Shown here: one piece after another, positions 25,653-37,547 of the stretch
How positions within the stretch are numbered: the stretch's first letter is position 1
How the letters are laid out: each line of letters starts with the position of its first letter
Assembly (NCBI GenBank): GCA_002794775.1
Contig: NBAY01000042.1
Span: 248,001 to 312,000 of the forward strand
Direction: 5' to 3'
DNA: 64,000 nucleotides
From: Porodaedalea pini
Taxonomy: Eukaryota > Basidiomycota > Agaricomycetes > Hymenochaetales > Hymenochaetaceae
Notes under the pieces: generated by a model
Database searches by the model: none
Seen by the model: only the letters and a program-made list of their open reading frames with translations
What the model was told of the DNA's origin: nothing
Program-made: the position numbers and the translations under genes

Positions 25653-26028
25653 CAAGGTAGTTCTTGATCAATGCCAGAATGTTGCGGACAGGGAGCTCAG
25701 CGTAGCGGAACACGGACACGTTGAAGCACGTGCGACGCGAGGCAACACCGATATTTATTCTGCTTGCTTCAAACTCCTTGTTCGTTGTCCTGCTTTGATT
25801 TGAGCTTAACTCGATAGAAACTTGCTAGACAGCTTTCCTGTGCTCAACTCTACTGAAGCAGTAAATATTTCAAACATTCGTGCGCGCCACAAAAGCCAAA
25901 ACACTCGCATCCTTTTATGGAAATGATGACAAATGCTTTGCCGAGTCATTCAAGTTTTAGACTTTTGTTTTGATCTGCGTGAGTGCGTCTCCTGTCAAAA
26001 TTGCACCATCTTCATAACTGTGTTTGGG
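25653..26028. promoter_or_regulatory. Divergent promoter, START protein / pyridoxal kinase
   Basis: The ATG codons of the two genes are 376 bp apart on opposite strands, so both promoters and leaders must share this space. I see no obvious TATA box or named motif. Confidence 0.5.
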
Positions 26029-27557
26029 ATGACCAGCCGCGTGCTCAGCATCCAATCGCACGTAACCTATGGCTATGTCGGCGGGAAGGCCGCTGTGTTT
26101 CCCTTGCAATGCCTGGGATTTGATGTGGACGTATGCCTTCACGTCTTCAGACAGTCGACAAGGACTGATACTATATATGTGCAGGTAGTAAATACTGTCA
26201 ACTTTTCAAACCATAGCGGTGAGTAACGGTGTGTTCTGCTCTTATATGCTATTCCCGAACTGAAGGTTCAGCAATAGGCTACGGCAGGTTTGGCGGATCC
26301 AAGGCTACTGCTCTGGACCTTACATCTATATTCGATACCATGGAAGCAAATGGCTTGCTTGCTCAGGAAAGACTGCTTACAGGTGTGCTCACTATTGCGC
26401 TGCAATCCACTGTAAGAGATCATTATTTAAGGATGAACGGAACAGGTTACATCCCTGGCGCAGAAGCTTTGTCCGTCATTGCAAAATTAGCAAAGAGAAT
26501 AAAGACTAAAAATCCGGAAATGATCTACCTTTTAGATCGTAGGTCCCAGTGCCAATTTATTTCTATGTTGACGCTAATAGTATCACATCAGCCGTCCTAG
26601 GAGATTCGGGGAAGTTATATGTCGCACCGGACGTGATACCGATATATAGAGAGCTTTTGCCACAAGCGACAATAATCACGCCAAATTGGTTTGAGGTCGA
26701 GTAAGTGTTCATCTGAAGGAGGCAGACCAATGAAACTCAAAACAGATGGCATGACTGATATTATGTCCTTTGTTTATAGAACGTTAACAAACATGACATT
26801 GAAAGACATGCCCTCACTCCGCCACGCGCTCAGAATTTTGCATGAAGAACTTCGAGTCCCCCATGTCGTCATGAGCTCGATACCTCTGCATGATTTTCTG
26901 CGCGATGCCCTACCTATACACCTCCTTCCGGAAACGGACACGAGCCGTCCGATAGACAGCACATCGCATCTCATTTGCATCTCGTCTTCACACAGACTTT
27001 CAGCAAATTGTTCTGCGGCAGACAAGACTTCGAAATCTGTTGCTGAGTTGGAGTTGTCGACAGTGCATGCTCACGCCCTTCCATGCATACCGGGTTATTT
27101 CTCCGGTGTCGGTGATCTTTTCTCTGCGCTCGTCCTGGCGCATTTCCACCCTATCCATACACCTGGTTCAAGTACCTCGTCGTCCTCCACCATTTCTTCT
27201 CCAACCACCCAAGCGGTGCCGGCGAACTTCATCGATAACACTTCACACACGCCCTTGTCAGTTGCCGTCTCGCTCGCGCTATCCAAGACGTTCGCACTTC
27301 TCCGACTCACTCACGAACATGTATGCTCATCCTGCTCTGCGGCAGAGGATGTCACTGATGAAGAATGTGACCGCACCGACCCAGAACGTCGGGTGCGGCG
27401 CATGCGCACGCGCGAGCTGCGACTCGTACAGGGCCAGAGTCTTCTGCGCGCTGTACCCACTCTCATCTCGTCCGCGAACGATAGCAACGCTGCAGAACTC
27501 CGTGAGATGCGTTCCTGGAGCGGGTTCTGGAGACATCGGTCTGCGTCGAATTCATAG
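26029..27557 (+). CDS. BUD16: Pyridoxal kinase
   Basis: Phosphorylates pyridoxal, pyridoxine and pyridoxamine with ATP to make vitamin B6 coenzyme; cytosolic, ribokinase-like fold. Six exons (26029-26130, 26185-26218, 26266-26382, 26446-26538, 26592-26700, 26780-27557) sum to 1,233 nt, 410 aa. Visible signatures are [21 protein letters not shown] at the N-terminus, [57 protein letters not shown] and the ATP/anion-hole motif [11 protein letters not shown] whose Asp is the catalytic base. Between residues about 240 and 300 the protein carries Ser/Thr-rich low-complexity insertions, making it longer than the ~310-aa bacterial and human enzymes but normal for fungi. The tail [14 protein letters not shown] matches the family. 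The start follows the motif spacing of other family members. Firm identification. Confidence 0.95.
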
Positions 27558-28071
27558 ACTAAAGCAGAAGGATGTTTTGGCACTCGGTATTACGAATCCA
27601 AAAGCCGCACTCAGAAGGATATATAGACGCATTCATGCCAAGTTTCGAGCCCCATGAAAATGTGAGTGTGATTGGAAGTATGTGCGAATTCGTTGTCTTA
27701 TAAATCTCTCCCATTTTGAGTACATCTCTACAAACATTGTTTTAAACTTCAATCCCAATGAAATTAGCAGTATCAAGTCAGATCGATTGAGCTTTTACCA
27801 TTGAATAACCATCGATTGGGATGTCCTGTAGGTCGTTTTAATATGTAAAATCTGATATCACTCGAAATTACTCGATGTTTGCAATCATAGAATAGAGGAA
27901 ATCGAGGAAGCCTGGCCGTGATCACAACAACTGCATTTTTATGACCAATACATATCACAATATATAAACGTCCTACACACGAGTTTCACTCGATTATGAT
28001 TTCCTGTTAGGTCTCACTGGATATGATTCGATTCCACAATTGTCAGTCTTCTCCGGGTCTTATCTTCCACC
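27558..28071. repeat. AT-rich spacer with a degenerate MITE copy
   Basis: No gene. About 27830-28045 matches, in reverse orientation and with many changes, the 322-bp MITE at 50114-50435: shared blocks include the ATATCACAATAT segment, CGTCC-ACAC-CGAG, and TTCCACAATTG at the end. The opposite terminal repeat is not recognisable, so this is an old fragment. Confidence 0.6.
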
Positions 28072-28696
28072 CTAGATCCGAAACTTTTGTAACCCCTGCG
28101 ACTCATTGTTATTTGCAGTTTTGATTGTACCCTTCGTTTCTCCAGAGCCCACGGACTCCGCGTGCCGCTCTCTGGTGTGCGGGTCGAATCTGACGTGGCT
28201 GCCTTTGGATCTTGATTTAGTGGGTTTGGACTTTGTCTCGTTCCTTTTATCATCTGTGGGAAATGTTACACCCGGATACTTGTTTTTGATGCTATTATAA
28301 GCTGCCTCGATCTCCTCCGGAGAGTCGGAAGGACCCTCTTCTCGGAGTTGCCGAGCCACTTTCGCAGCGGCTATAGATAAACCATAAGTAATGAGTTGAG
28401 TGTGGATTCCTTAGGGCTTGACTTCCAGGCTTACCCTCAGCTCTCTTAGCGTTCATGTGACCTGCCATTATCGCCCTTTCTCGCTCCGCGCTCATAACAT
28501 TTGTGAGCCCCCCTGCAGATCTATGGACTCGCTCGGCTTCGCGAGTCTTAGCATCGCGAAAAGATCTGTTTTTTGATTCAGATTCAGCTTTAGACGCATT
28601 AGTGCGGTCAGCTGTGGACAAGCCAGCCAAGCGTGAGGTAGGAGTCGAAAAAGAACTTTTCCGAGCCCGACTCGAAGGTTGTTTTCCACTGGACAT
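28072..28696 (-). CDS. Small basic Ser/Lys/Arg-rich protein, family member A
   Basis: Unknown function. Two exons (28696-28435 and 28370-28072, intron with GTAAGC donor and CTATAG acceptor) give 186 aa. The N-terminal third is Ser/Arg/Lys-rich (SSRARKSSFSTPTSR), the middle is predicted helical with MSAERERAIMAGHMNAKRAEAAAKVARQLREEG, and the C-terminal third contains GSHVRFDPHTRERHAES. No signal peptide or membrane segment. The sequence just before the start (ACAACTCTGCACACGACATG) closely matches the leaders of members B and C and of two remnants in this window, which is the main reason to treat it as a real member of a repeated family. It lies within a repeat-rich region. Confidence 0.6.
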
Positions 28697-30375
28697 GTCG
28701 TGTGCAGAGTTGTAGAATAGGTGTAAGCTGGGAGGTTGTTTAGAGGTCGACTACAGGATGCCACCTCAGAGGTGCAGACTAGACCCTAGTTTTATGCTCG
28801 TATTATTTGCTAAAACTTGAAGTCTCTTTCGCATAACTTTGCAGACTGACAGACACCCTGGTCGTGGGCCATGAACTAGTCACTGTTAATTTTGTTGAAC
28901 AAGTATCATACTATCCAATTGACCTCATGCATAAATTACGAGACTCCTTTACTCTTGGAAATTTGCAAGTGCAAAGCCTTCTGGAGAATTTGCCGGGTTC
29001 CCGATTTAGCCGAAGACTCGGTATTGAAGTTTCAAGTCGGTGTTGCAGCGAGCCCCGGACCGAAACTATGTCAAAGCTCGATCCAAAATTGCTCGACACT
29101 GTTGTCACGGTGGCAACACGCCTCGAGCGCCAGCAGGCTGCCTTGAGATAGAAAAAATATCCTTTTCAGCTCGAACTGAGCTCATTCCAGCTTGTAAGTT
29201 CGTGGCTCAGCGCAGCTGAAGTTAGAGATACGATCGACGTCTCTCGTTTTGGATTGTATACTTATTTTGGACTCACATCTTTCCCCAGACCTGTCCGATG
29301 ATCGGCGCGCCGTTTTAGAACGCTCGTCTCAGGTATGCGTCTGAATTACTCGTATTTCTCTATACACACCTTGAAAAGGTCAGTATCTTATTCACGCCCA
29401 AATCTGGCGCAAATATTTGTGACGTGTTTCTCTGCAAGGAAATTTGGGGACAGCCGCCGTCTTCGTACTTTCGTAAGAACGGGGCGTCCGACCAGCCTCC
29501 CCTCTTATTCACCTGATACATGCCGAAAGGCTTCTTTCGAAACGGCTTTGCAGGTGCTTAGACACATATCGCTATTGAACAATAGTCTGCCTTCGTTGGG
29601 GCTTCTCCGTCCTTGCCCAACGAGCAAACGACGGAGAAAAACTTTTAGATAGTCTGCCGCTGAGACTCGGTTGCTAACCTTTCCCAAAGATCCAAAGTGG
29701 CTTGAAACATAGTGCTATTATCAGCCTCATCACGCGTAGCGCTGTTCTGTGCACAAATGTCGAAAATACCAGCATAAATGACAAGCCATACTCAATGATT
29801 CGGAAAGCCGAGCGTTACAAACGTTTCACGTCATTGTAAGTATGATTCCTCCTCTCAACCAGAAAAAGACTATTTTGAAACTACTTACCTTGTGAGTTCC
29901 CCTTCCTATGATCGGTGAGCTACTCTGGAACGCTGATATTTTCATTGAAGGCGGTGAAGAACAGAAGGCACATGCCTGAGAACCGTTGTTGTCTTCTCCT
30001 CGAAAAAACCTGTGATATGTGGTTCGCATTTTGGAAGTTGGTAGTCTGCTGCGCGCCATCCCCTAACCACTTTCAGAGGGATGATTCCTTACAGCGGATC
30101 ATGGAGACTCGGACATCTATCTGTTTCGTCTCCATAGACGAGAGCAAAAGCCATTTTTATGCTCAATCGTACCGACCCAAAAGATTCAGTTTGAAATAAA
30201 GAGTCAGTGTACGTATATTCACCGAGATTGCAATCTCAACGAATTTAAGTATCCCAGTGTATGACTTCACGCTCTTTGGATGTCTAATAGATTTCTTTCG
30301 AGCACAATTCTACGAACATAGTTCAGGCCAAATCTGCTCATCTAATCCCCGAGGCTCCCTATCTCCTAAAGCCAC
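28697..30375. repeat. Repeat-derived region with remnants of the small-protein family
   Basis: Contains diverged copies of repeat sequence seen elsewhere in the window. About 29490-29570 (minus sense) matches the leader block at 33690-33770 and 44926-45000 (CCCCTCTTATTCACCTG..., GGTGCTTAGACACATATCGC). About 29785-29830 matches 34010-34060 (GACAAGC...ACTCAATGA...GGAAA-CCGAGC). A 95-codon frame at 28864-29151 has no recognised domain. Confidence 0.5.
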
Positions 30376-30828
30376 CTATTCCTCATCGGGCTTAAGGACT
30401 TTACCTCTTTTCGCACTGAGAGCTTCTTTACTCCACCTCTTCGATGGCTCCTTGTTCTCTGTAGTTTTGATCAAGCCCTCCTGCTGTTCGAGCCCGGAGC
30501 GTCCAACTTGAAGTTTTAAGGTCCGAGTCTTTGGACTAAATTTTGCTGACTTGGGCAACCCCCCACTCGAAGACTTCTTTGGATCGTCCGTGTCTGCATT
30601 GCTGTTCTGTGAACTAAGTCGCTTCTCATTTTCTTTCAAGTTGTGCGCAGCTTCGCGTATTTTATCGTCCTCAGGATCCTTGCGTTTTTTTACTTCGCGA
30701 TGAACTTTCTTCCTCGATTCGGATTTGGACTGCTTAGTAATACTTGTCCCGGACAATGTAGCAGACAAGTCTTCCATTGACTGTGAAGTAAGACTCGCCC
30801 GGGATCCTCTCTTCTTATTTCTTGACAT
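30376..30828 (-). CDS. Small basic Ser/Lys-rich protein, family member B
   Basis: Single-exon frame of 150 aa starting MSRNKKRGSRASL; very rich in Lys, Ser, Glu and Asp (SESRKKVHREVKKRKDPEDD, AHNLKENEKRLSSQNS) and probably disordered and nuclear in character. No known domain. The leader AATAACTCTGCACACAGCATG is nearly identical to that of member A and similar to member C at 49044. Upstream to about 31080 (minus sense) the sequence also resembles the leaders at 44940-45073 and 48910-49043. The longer frame with MNNSAHS is out of register with the family leader and I start at 30828. Coding status is plausible but unproven. Confidence 0.55.
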   Translation of the reverse strand: MSRNKKRGSRASLTSQSMEDLSATLSGTSITKQSKSESRKKVHREVKKRKDPEDDKIREAAHNLKENEKRLSSQNSNADTDDPKKSSSGGLPKSAKFSPKTRTLKLQVGRSGLEQQEGLIKTTENKEPSKRWSKEALSAKRGKVLKPDEE

Positions 30829-31476
30829 GCTGTGTGCAGAGTTATTCAAGTTTCAATAGGAGGTATAGGTCGGAACTGCGTCTCGAGCTCGACTGTAAGA
30901 CAGCTGGTGACTCGTAGCTGGTGTTGGATCCACTCAATGGTGGAGACCCGCCTCCTCTCTTATATGCCCCATCATTGCTGAAAACGTCCTTTGAACAATG
31001 ATACGGATGCACAATGGAATATTGTACGTGCACATTGACCGGCCATCAGTACCTATCTCCAGACGGGAAACTTGCAAGCGCATCTCGGATTTTGATGGAG
31101 TAAAGCTATTGCGGAATCTGATGTTGATGACGGGGGTGTTCCCAGCTTTACTTGGAGGCCGGACGAAGCTGCAAAGTGTGCTCTTGATCATGGTGAATCG
31201 AACTATTCTGGGTTAGCGCAGTCTAAACCCGGCACAAGTTCCTACTGATCAGAGAATGCACCATTTGCTATCGTTCTATGCACATCATGATTTGAGGGTT
31301 CCCAAGGAGAACAAATCAGAAGGCAAAACGGGTGTCTGTGTGATAGAAATATCAAGTACAACAAACCCATGACTTCACAAAGCCCGCTGTGCATGGCAAG
31401 GTATGTATTTTCCACTTCTTCTCCCTCTGTCTTCTCCCACATTGCATGCAAAGTCACGTTCCTCGTTCTCCGCTCA
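30829..31476. other. Leader of family member B and 3' flank of ARP2
   Basis: About 30830-31190 carries the conserved leader block on the minus strand (see family findings). The remainder is the 3' flank of ARP2. No further gene. Confidence 0.5.
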
Positions 31477-33128
31477 CTAATTCTCGCCGCGCCCGAGCTT
31501 CTCAAGCGCCCTGGGGCCCTGTTCCGCCCACTCCTCACTCGACACCCAGAACTCCTGACGGTTCTTCATGATGTCTGCCAGGACCGCACCGCCAAGGAAG
31601 ACCATGTGTTTCCGGCGCGGCGGGTCTTCGATGCGAATCTTGAATTTCTGAGTCCGAGAGCGAGTCAGTTTCACGAAAGTCATAAGTAAATGAAACAGTA
31701 AAAATAAAGAGAAAGGCAAAGGATGGAGAACTAGTAGAGAAGAAGCGTGTGGAGGGGGGAAGAGCGAAAGAGGAAAACTATACCGACATTTAGCCGCGTC
31801 GGGTCTCCGCCGAGCACGCGCGTCAAATAGAGCTGTTTCATTTCTTTCTCGAGCCTGCTCGGCAAGCCCGGGTACATGCTCGACCCGCCCGAGAGTACAA
31901 TGTGCTTGTACAACTCTGAGCGCACGTCGACTGCCGCGGCCTGGATTGTCTGGAAAAGCATTTCTATTGAGGGGCAAACACACGTCCAGTCAGCCATTTT
32001 CTAACGTGCAAAGTACGGAGATGAGAATAAACGGACCTGCAACGCCCGGCTGCTCGACATCGACGAGATGCGGCTGGAACATGCACTCAGGAGCCTCGAA
32101 GCGCTCTTGTCCGACTTTAATTATGCGTCCGTCCGGTAACTGTATTTCCATCAGATTCTACAAGCAAAAAATAAAAGAATACCAAGGGAAGCAACATACA
32201 GTGTAGTTCTCCACGAGCACCGTCGTCTCTTCCGCCAATCGCATATCGAGGTCCAGATCGTAGCTCACATAGCACAGGTTCTCCTTGATCTGTCTTACGG
32301 TCTCAAAATCCGCCGTGCGGTTGAACGCGTAGCCGCGCATGAGGAGTAGCTTGATGAGGTACCTCGTGACGTCCCGCCCGGCAATATCAAGGCGGCGCGT
32401 GAGGTGCGGGAGCGCAAAGCCATCGTACACAGGAACAACATGCGTGACGCCGTCTCCCGAATCAACGACGACGCCGGTCGTGAGGCCTTGCGCATACAGC
32501 GTGAGCACCGCCTGTATTGCGACGTACACACCCCCGAAGCCGTACTCCTCGAACATGACCTCGCACATCCGCTGTCTGTTCGCCTTGGGGTTCATCGGCG
32601 GCTCGGTGAGCAACACCTTGCGCCCACGCGGGTCGATCCGCAGCTTCGAGGCGAAGGTATAGTCCCAGAGGTGCCGCATGTCCTCCCAGTTGCGCACGAT
32701 GCCGTGCTCCATGGGTTGCGTGATTTGGAGGTAGGACCGTGCAGCGGCGGCTTCGTCGCCGACCATGATGTCCTTGATCACCGCGTCCCCGACGCGCTCT
32801 TCCGCACGCAGAATCGGTCGGCCAACGATAGAGGGGAAGACTGCACCGCATGGTCGAGTGCAATAAAGCATACATTATTAACATATGCATTAGAAATTTC
32901 GATTGAATCCAAAAGACAATCATTAGCCACACTCTCCGTCTCGCACGAAATCACAACGCACCATGTTCGGGAAAGTTCGAGCCCGCGTACCCAACCTTGA
33001 CGAACTACATCCGAAGCAACGCGCATCAGTATTTATCGTATCGTATCGCTCAGCAGCGCTACGCAGATCGAGGTAAAGGTACGTACACCGGTGCCATTGT
33101 CAACGACAATGGGGGGCTGCGCATCCAT
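31477..33128 (-). CDS. ARP2: Actin-related protein 2 (Arp2/3 complex)
   Basis: One of the two actin-like subunits of the Arp2/3 complex, which nucleates branched actin at endocytic patches. Six exons (33128-33087, 33004-32962, 32840-32200, 32157-32037, 31963-31788, 31647-31477) sum to 1,194 nt and 397 aa. The N-terminus is [35 protein letters not shown], assembled across two introns. Further hallmarks are [100 protein letters not shown] (nucleotide-binding), [67 protein letters not shown], and the C-terminal [25 protein letters not shown]. Closely matches yeast Arp2 in order and length. Firm. Confidence 0.96.
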
Positions 33129-34608
33129 AGCAGTGGCACTCGTAGGTCGGCTAGACGCGATTTACCGTCTAGTCTCTGATATTGTGTTTGGACTGGTGTC
33201 CGAGAGATGAATCGAAATTAGATGATGAGTTCGACTTGCGCACTGCGCACTCAATTTAGGCGCGTTGCTGCGTCTCTTGCGCATTATGTCACTATGCATC
33301 ACACTCTTGTGACAAAAAGGCAGGAAAGGGTCACAATCACTTTGACTTCTTGAAGCCAGGCAGGAATGATATCACATTCCAGCTGCAGCAGTACCAAGTG
33401 TAGGGCTGCCAACATCACTAGAATTGTATTCTATTTTTAGCAGAATTATTCAGCGGATGTACTCTAGTGTAACTGTATAGCAGCCACTTGGTCTTACAGA
33501 TTAATATTATGCTTGGACACACACCACCATCATGACTTCCCATGGCTGAACAAGCTGGCGAGCACTTCCCAGTCCCTCCCAGTGCTGTTAGCCAACTTAC
33601 ACCTGTACAGCTGAATACAAGGGAGAAAGATAGATATTGACATGCATCAACCCTCAATAATGACTTCAAGTTACTGCTGGGTTGATGCAGACCAGTCTCC
33701 CCTCTTATACACCTATTGTTTTCTGAAATATACCTTTCAAACCAATTTTTCTTGGTACTGGGACACATATTGCTAGTACGTACCAGACTGTAGCGGTTGA
33801 GTTTACATTGATATTACTGTATTTAAAGAAGGCGAGCTTGCAGGTGCAAATTAGGCCTTCGACGGAGCCCAGGTTAGACCACTTTCCGGATCATGTCTGT
33901 GGAAACTTGAAGTTGCAAAACATCTTAGATTATTGTGTTACATCAGCCTACATAGGCTTGCATGCGTAAACCGGCTCTATGCACGATGGTCTTAAACAAT
34001 ATACCGGGCCAAGTGACAAGCTAATACTCAATGAATTGGAAAACCGAGCTTCCGTTGAGTATTAGTGTCTGAACCTTCTTGCAACTGGAGAACAAACATT
34101 CACATGCCTTGTAAAGTTGAATGAAATTAAGTTCTCTTATGAAGAACTTATGATCTTATCATCTGAAAGCTTTTCCTGTCATGTTTCTAGCATCCAACTT
34201 GCTCAGCCTCAGTCGCGTACCCTCCGTGTTTGTATGTCTAAAAGCCATGCTGTTCAGCGTCTTTGCTTTCTGCCGTCGCGTTACAAGTCCTCGAAGACCC
34301 CGATGCTGAGCGTCGGTTCGCTCGATATCTCTGCTCGCGTTTGCAATTCGGGGCCGATTCCGGCATTCGACGCTCGGTGTCAGGCTTAAACTAGATATGG
34401 ACTACCAAGTTTCTTCACCAACCATTGGTACTTAGGGCGCTATACGGAGACAGGCCTAGCAATCGCCACCGCACCGTAGCAAGGGGGCAGATGGATTCGA
34501 AATCATCATAACTATAAGGGAATAAAGGACGAAGCGCTATCTCGAGAAAGTGGGCAGGACTCGGACATGTTCGATAAGGCTAGGATCGATCGTGGGCTTG
34601 GTTATTAT
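33129..34608. repeat. Repeat segment, inverted copy of 44.1-45.0 kb
   Basis: The promoter side of ARP2 occupies about 33129-33400. From about 33660 to 34646 the sequence is homologous, in inverted orientation, to 44134-45000. The best-matching blocks are 34258-34390 with 44393-44520 and 34436-34646 with 44134-44330. A shared frame there encodes YKSSKTPMLSVGSLD with SARVCNSGP in both copies (34117-34389 plus; 44356-44646 minus), but both lack a convincing gene structure. Confidence 0.7.
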
Positions 34609-36325
34609 TCATATCGTCTTCCTCCTATCGACCGTATCAAGGTCAAATTTTCTTCCGCGGTGCACGCGATTACGAACGAAGAGCGTGACGTCGTCGTCGC
34701 CATTGGAACGCACATTCGCGTTCAACTTGTTGAGTGCGTCTAGCGCGTCCGAGACGCGGATGGTTGGTATGCCACAAGCGTCAGCCGCGTCGGAAGTAGA
34801 GGGCGGAGTGGCGTTCTGGATGAGGGACAGCCAGATGTTCTGAGCCGCGGCCGTACTAGATAGAGTTTTGCAGAAGGAGAGTAAATATATGGCTGATCAG
34901 GGAAGGCAAGACGGAAGCTTGGGAAAAAAAAAAACAAGGCCTACCCTGCAAAGTCGGTATCAGGGTCATTTGCGGAGCCGAAGGGGCTTAAAGATAATTG
35001 AGATGGCGATCCGGGACTTGAATTCAAACTCTCCACGATGCGCCCCATATCATTCCGGACTCGCCCTTTGTTGACTAGTCTTCCATATGCCTGGGGTCGA
35101 TCATGCTGTTTTTTGCTTGCGCTCGAGATTATCGATCCTGGATCGTTATATTCGTGGCTATCAGATTGTTCACGAGCATGAATGCGCGCTTTGGAGATGT
35201 CAGGCGCTGCAGCGAATGGAGAGGAAGCTGGAGAAAGGGCAACGAAGTTTGACGCAAAGTTGCGCAAGGAAGGAGCATGTTCAGACGCTGAGAGAACTGA
35301 TATACGAGTGCGAGTTCGGACAAGAGGTGTACTTTTGAGTACGGGCGTTCCCAGATCGCAGCTTGAACCTTGCCTGGCCTTCTTGGCCAATCGGTTTTCC
35401 TGCCCGACATGGTGCTCAGGTGACGATCCATGTGGGCGTTTCCTGAGATACTTTCCATCTGCGAGCCGCGTGGACATGGAGTAGTCGTTTGCAGGGTCGT
35501 CGATTTGGGCGTTTATCTCCGAAGCTGAGTGTAAGTTGCCGGTACGGTAGGACCCCTGGACCTCCTTGGCGAGCATATCCTGCGCATTTATACCGTTGTA
35601 TCCTAAAATGCTCTCGATCAGAACAGCTACGGCCTCAAAGTAGAGAAAGGATGCAGCTCCGGCTTGAAGCCGACGAAAGTGATGGCACATGGCTTGGGGC
35701 ACGCGTAGGGCAATTAAGACGATACGTTGACTGACCGTCAAGCACATATTTTGCCAGTGGCAGCGCAAAGTTTGACGACACCGCGGCGAGAATCCAATTC
35801 ACATGAAAGACCTGTAGGAAACACTGGATTTAGAATTTAAAATCACGAGCGCGTGTATGCGCGAAGAACGCGCGAGCGAGGCAGACCGTCCTGGTCAGTC
35901 CGAACGAAACTCACGATGATGGGTCGCACTATAAACCTGGAAAAGGGAGTGCGATAGGCGTCAGCACCAGTACAAGGGCACCGCATCCGGGCAAACATAT
36001 AAATGAATATACGTAGCTTACTCACTTTGCGAGCCACGGGTCTCCGATGCCGCAGCAGAAGAACCACTGTGAGAGCTGTCTCTCCTTGAGCGTTTCGGCG
36101 ACCGTGCCACCGTGATCAGCTAGGGGTCATTTGGTGAGAAATTGAGGTACATGTATGTATTGTGCGGGTCGACCGGACGAGATCGACGCATTTTCGCTCA
36201 CCCCAGGCGTCTTTCACGGCGGAGGGCACCGAGGGACTGAAGCACGCTGAAAATGGGAGTCTTATGCTGTGCACATAGGTTGAAAAGTCTGCGAGTTGCG
36301 CACCTGTCCCGCTGAAGAGCTTCAT
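34609..36325 (-). CDS. BRCT-domain protein
   Basis: Seven exons (36325-36304, 36246-36202, 36119-36026, 35936-35915, 35811-35736, 35662-34945, 34855-34609) sum to 1,224 nt, 407 aa, all phases closing. The N-terminal ~100 residues read MKLFSGTACFSPSVPSAVKD, then ADHGGTVAETL, QWFFCCGIGDPWLAK and VFHVNWILAAVSSNFALPLAKYVLD. This has the layout of a BRCT domain (initial LFSG strand, HGG turn, terminal Trp helix), a phosphopeptide- or partner-binding module of DNA-repair and checkpoint proteins. The rest is Ser/Pro/Arg-rich and disordered, with LSPASSPF and SPGSPSQLSLSPF. The C-terminus is IWLSLIQNATPPSTSDAAD...VRNRVHRGRKFDLDTVDRRKTI. I cannot assign an orthologue. The last ~12 codons lie inside the inverted repeat shared with 44.1 kb. 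Confidence 0.72.
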
Positions 36326-36450
36326 AATAGTAGTTGAGCAGTAAGACTCGAGACGCGTCGACGAATCGCATTCGCGTCTCGCGCACGGGGTCGCGAAGCG
36401 TCACAGTCTACGTACACTTCGAGTTCAACACCGTTCATCTTACCGCAACG
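36326..36450. promoter_or_regulatory. Divergent promoter, BRCT protein / coiled-coil protein
   Basis: The two start codons are 125 bp apart on opposite strands. GC-rich with several CGCG steps (for example GACGCGTCGACG at about 36352). Confidence 0.5.
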
Positions 36451-37547
36451 ATGGCGGACCAACCTCAGCAGCCTCCATACCATCTCAAGCTGGCCCATCT
36501 CGGACGTCGTCTCGACATGATATGGAAGGACTCGGGAAGTTCAAGGTGCGCCAACACCGAGCATATCGAGGACAGACGTTGATTGGTTTGCACGACTCTC
36601 GCGGATGGACTGCAGCTCTCAAATGCAGCACCGAGAGGCAACTCGTACAAGGGAAAGTAAGGATTGGTAGAGGTGTTCCTTCCTCTTCCCTAGTCCTAAA
36701 TGCGAAACTAGGTTCTTCGTCCTCAAGGAAACATATGATGTCGTCACCTCCGTATGTTTCCCATATTTGCCTCGAGCATGAACAAGAAAGGTCCAATAAC
36801 GAATAAAATCATACTTTCGTAGCGACGCGAAGATCTCCGCAAAGAGCTCGAGGTCGCCAACATGCGTCTCAAGGCCGTCCAGGCCGAGAACGAGTGCGCC
36901 CGCCCTTCTATTTTTCTTCCGCCACCACTCCCTAACTTCTCCTTATCCAGTCTCCTCCTCGACGCCATGCAGATCGTCACACCCTCACAACCCAGTCTCG
37001 TCGGAATCCTCCAACAAATCGAGCCCGAGCCGCTCTCCGCCTCGACCTCCCTAGGTGGCGGTGGTGGCGGCGGCGGTGCGGAAATCTTCGCAGGCCCTCC
37101 TCGACCGGTACCCGTCCCGCCCCCGCAATCAGGTTACGCTCCCCCTAACCTCCCAGAACAGCGCCCGGGACATAGCATGGACGCAGCGGCGCTCAACGGG
37201 AATGGGAACGGAAACGGCTACACGCACCACGCACCCGTGCACCCCGTGAACGGCCGCGCGCGTGCGCGTGAGTACCGCGAGCGCGACGAGCCCGCGGACG
37301 AGGAGATGTTGGACGTGCGTTCTTTCTCACTTTCTATTTTCTTCTCATTGTAGGCTTTCGCTGACAATGAAAAACATATCTACATGTTGCCTCCCCCCCC
37401 CCCCTCTTCGTTATTCACTGGACCGGGCGCCTATTACTCTTATCGAATAAACGAATAATCAAGGATGATGCGTTGCTCACCGAGCATGAACGCGATCGCA
37501 ACTACCCCGTTCCCCCACCGGGCACGGGCACGGACGGGCGGCGATGA
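36451..37547 (+). CDS. Coiled-coil protein of unknown function
   Basis: Starts at MADQPQQPPYHLKLAHLGRRLDMIWKDS. A later exon gives FFVLKETYDVVTS followed after an intron (GTATGT...TTCGTAG) by RREDLRKELEVANMRLKAVQAENE, a clear coiled-coil, then LLLDAMQIVTPSQPSLVGILQQ, a Pro/Gly-rich tail with eight glycines, Asn/Gly repeats, EEMLD and, after a 140-nt intron, DDALLTEHERDRNYPVPPPGTGTDGRR and the stop at 37547. The exon structure between 36545 and 36720 is not settled: several donor/acceptor pairs are possible and I could not choose one with certainty. Head-to-head with the BRCT gene (starts 126 bp apart), so they share a promoter. No family recognised. Confidence 0.6.

Noticed and set aside
25180..25719. 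Independent 179-aa START protein with an upstream start
   Set aside because: No ATG exists at the frame's beginning; the ATG at 25652 and the introns link it to the 1,787-aa protein.
34117..34389. 90-aa ORF conserved in two copies
   Set aside because: It is shared only because it lies in the inverted duplication; starts and ends differ between copies and there is no leader or domain.
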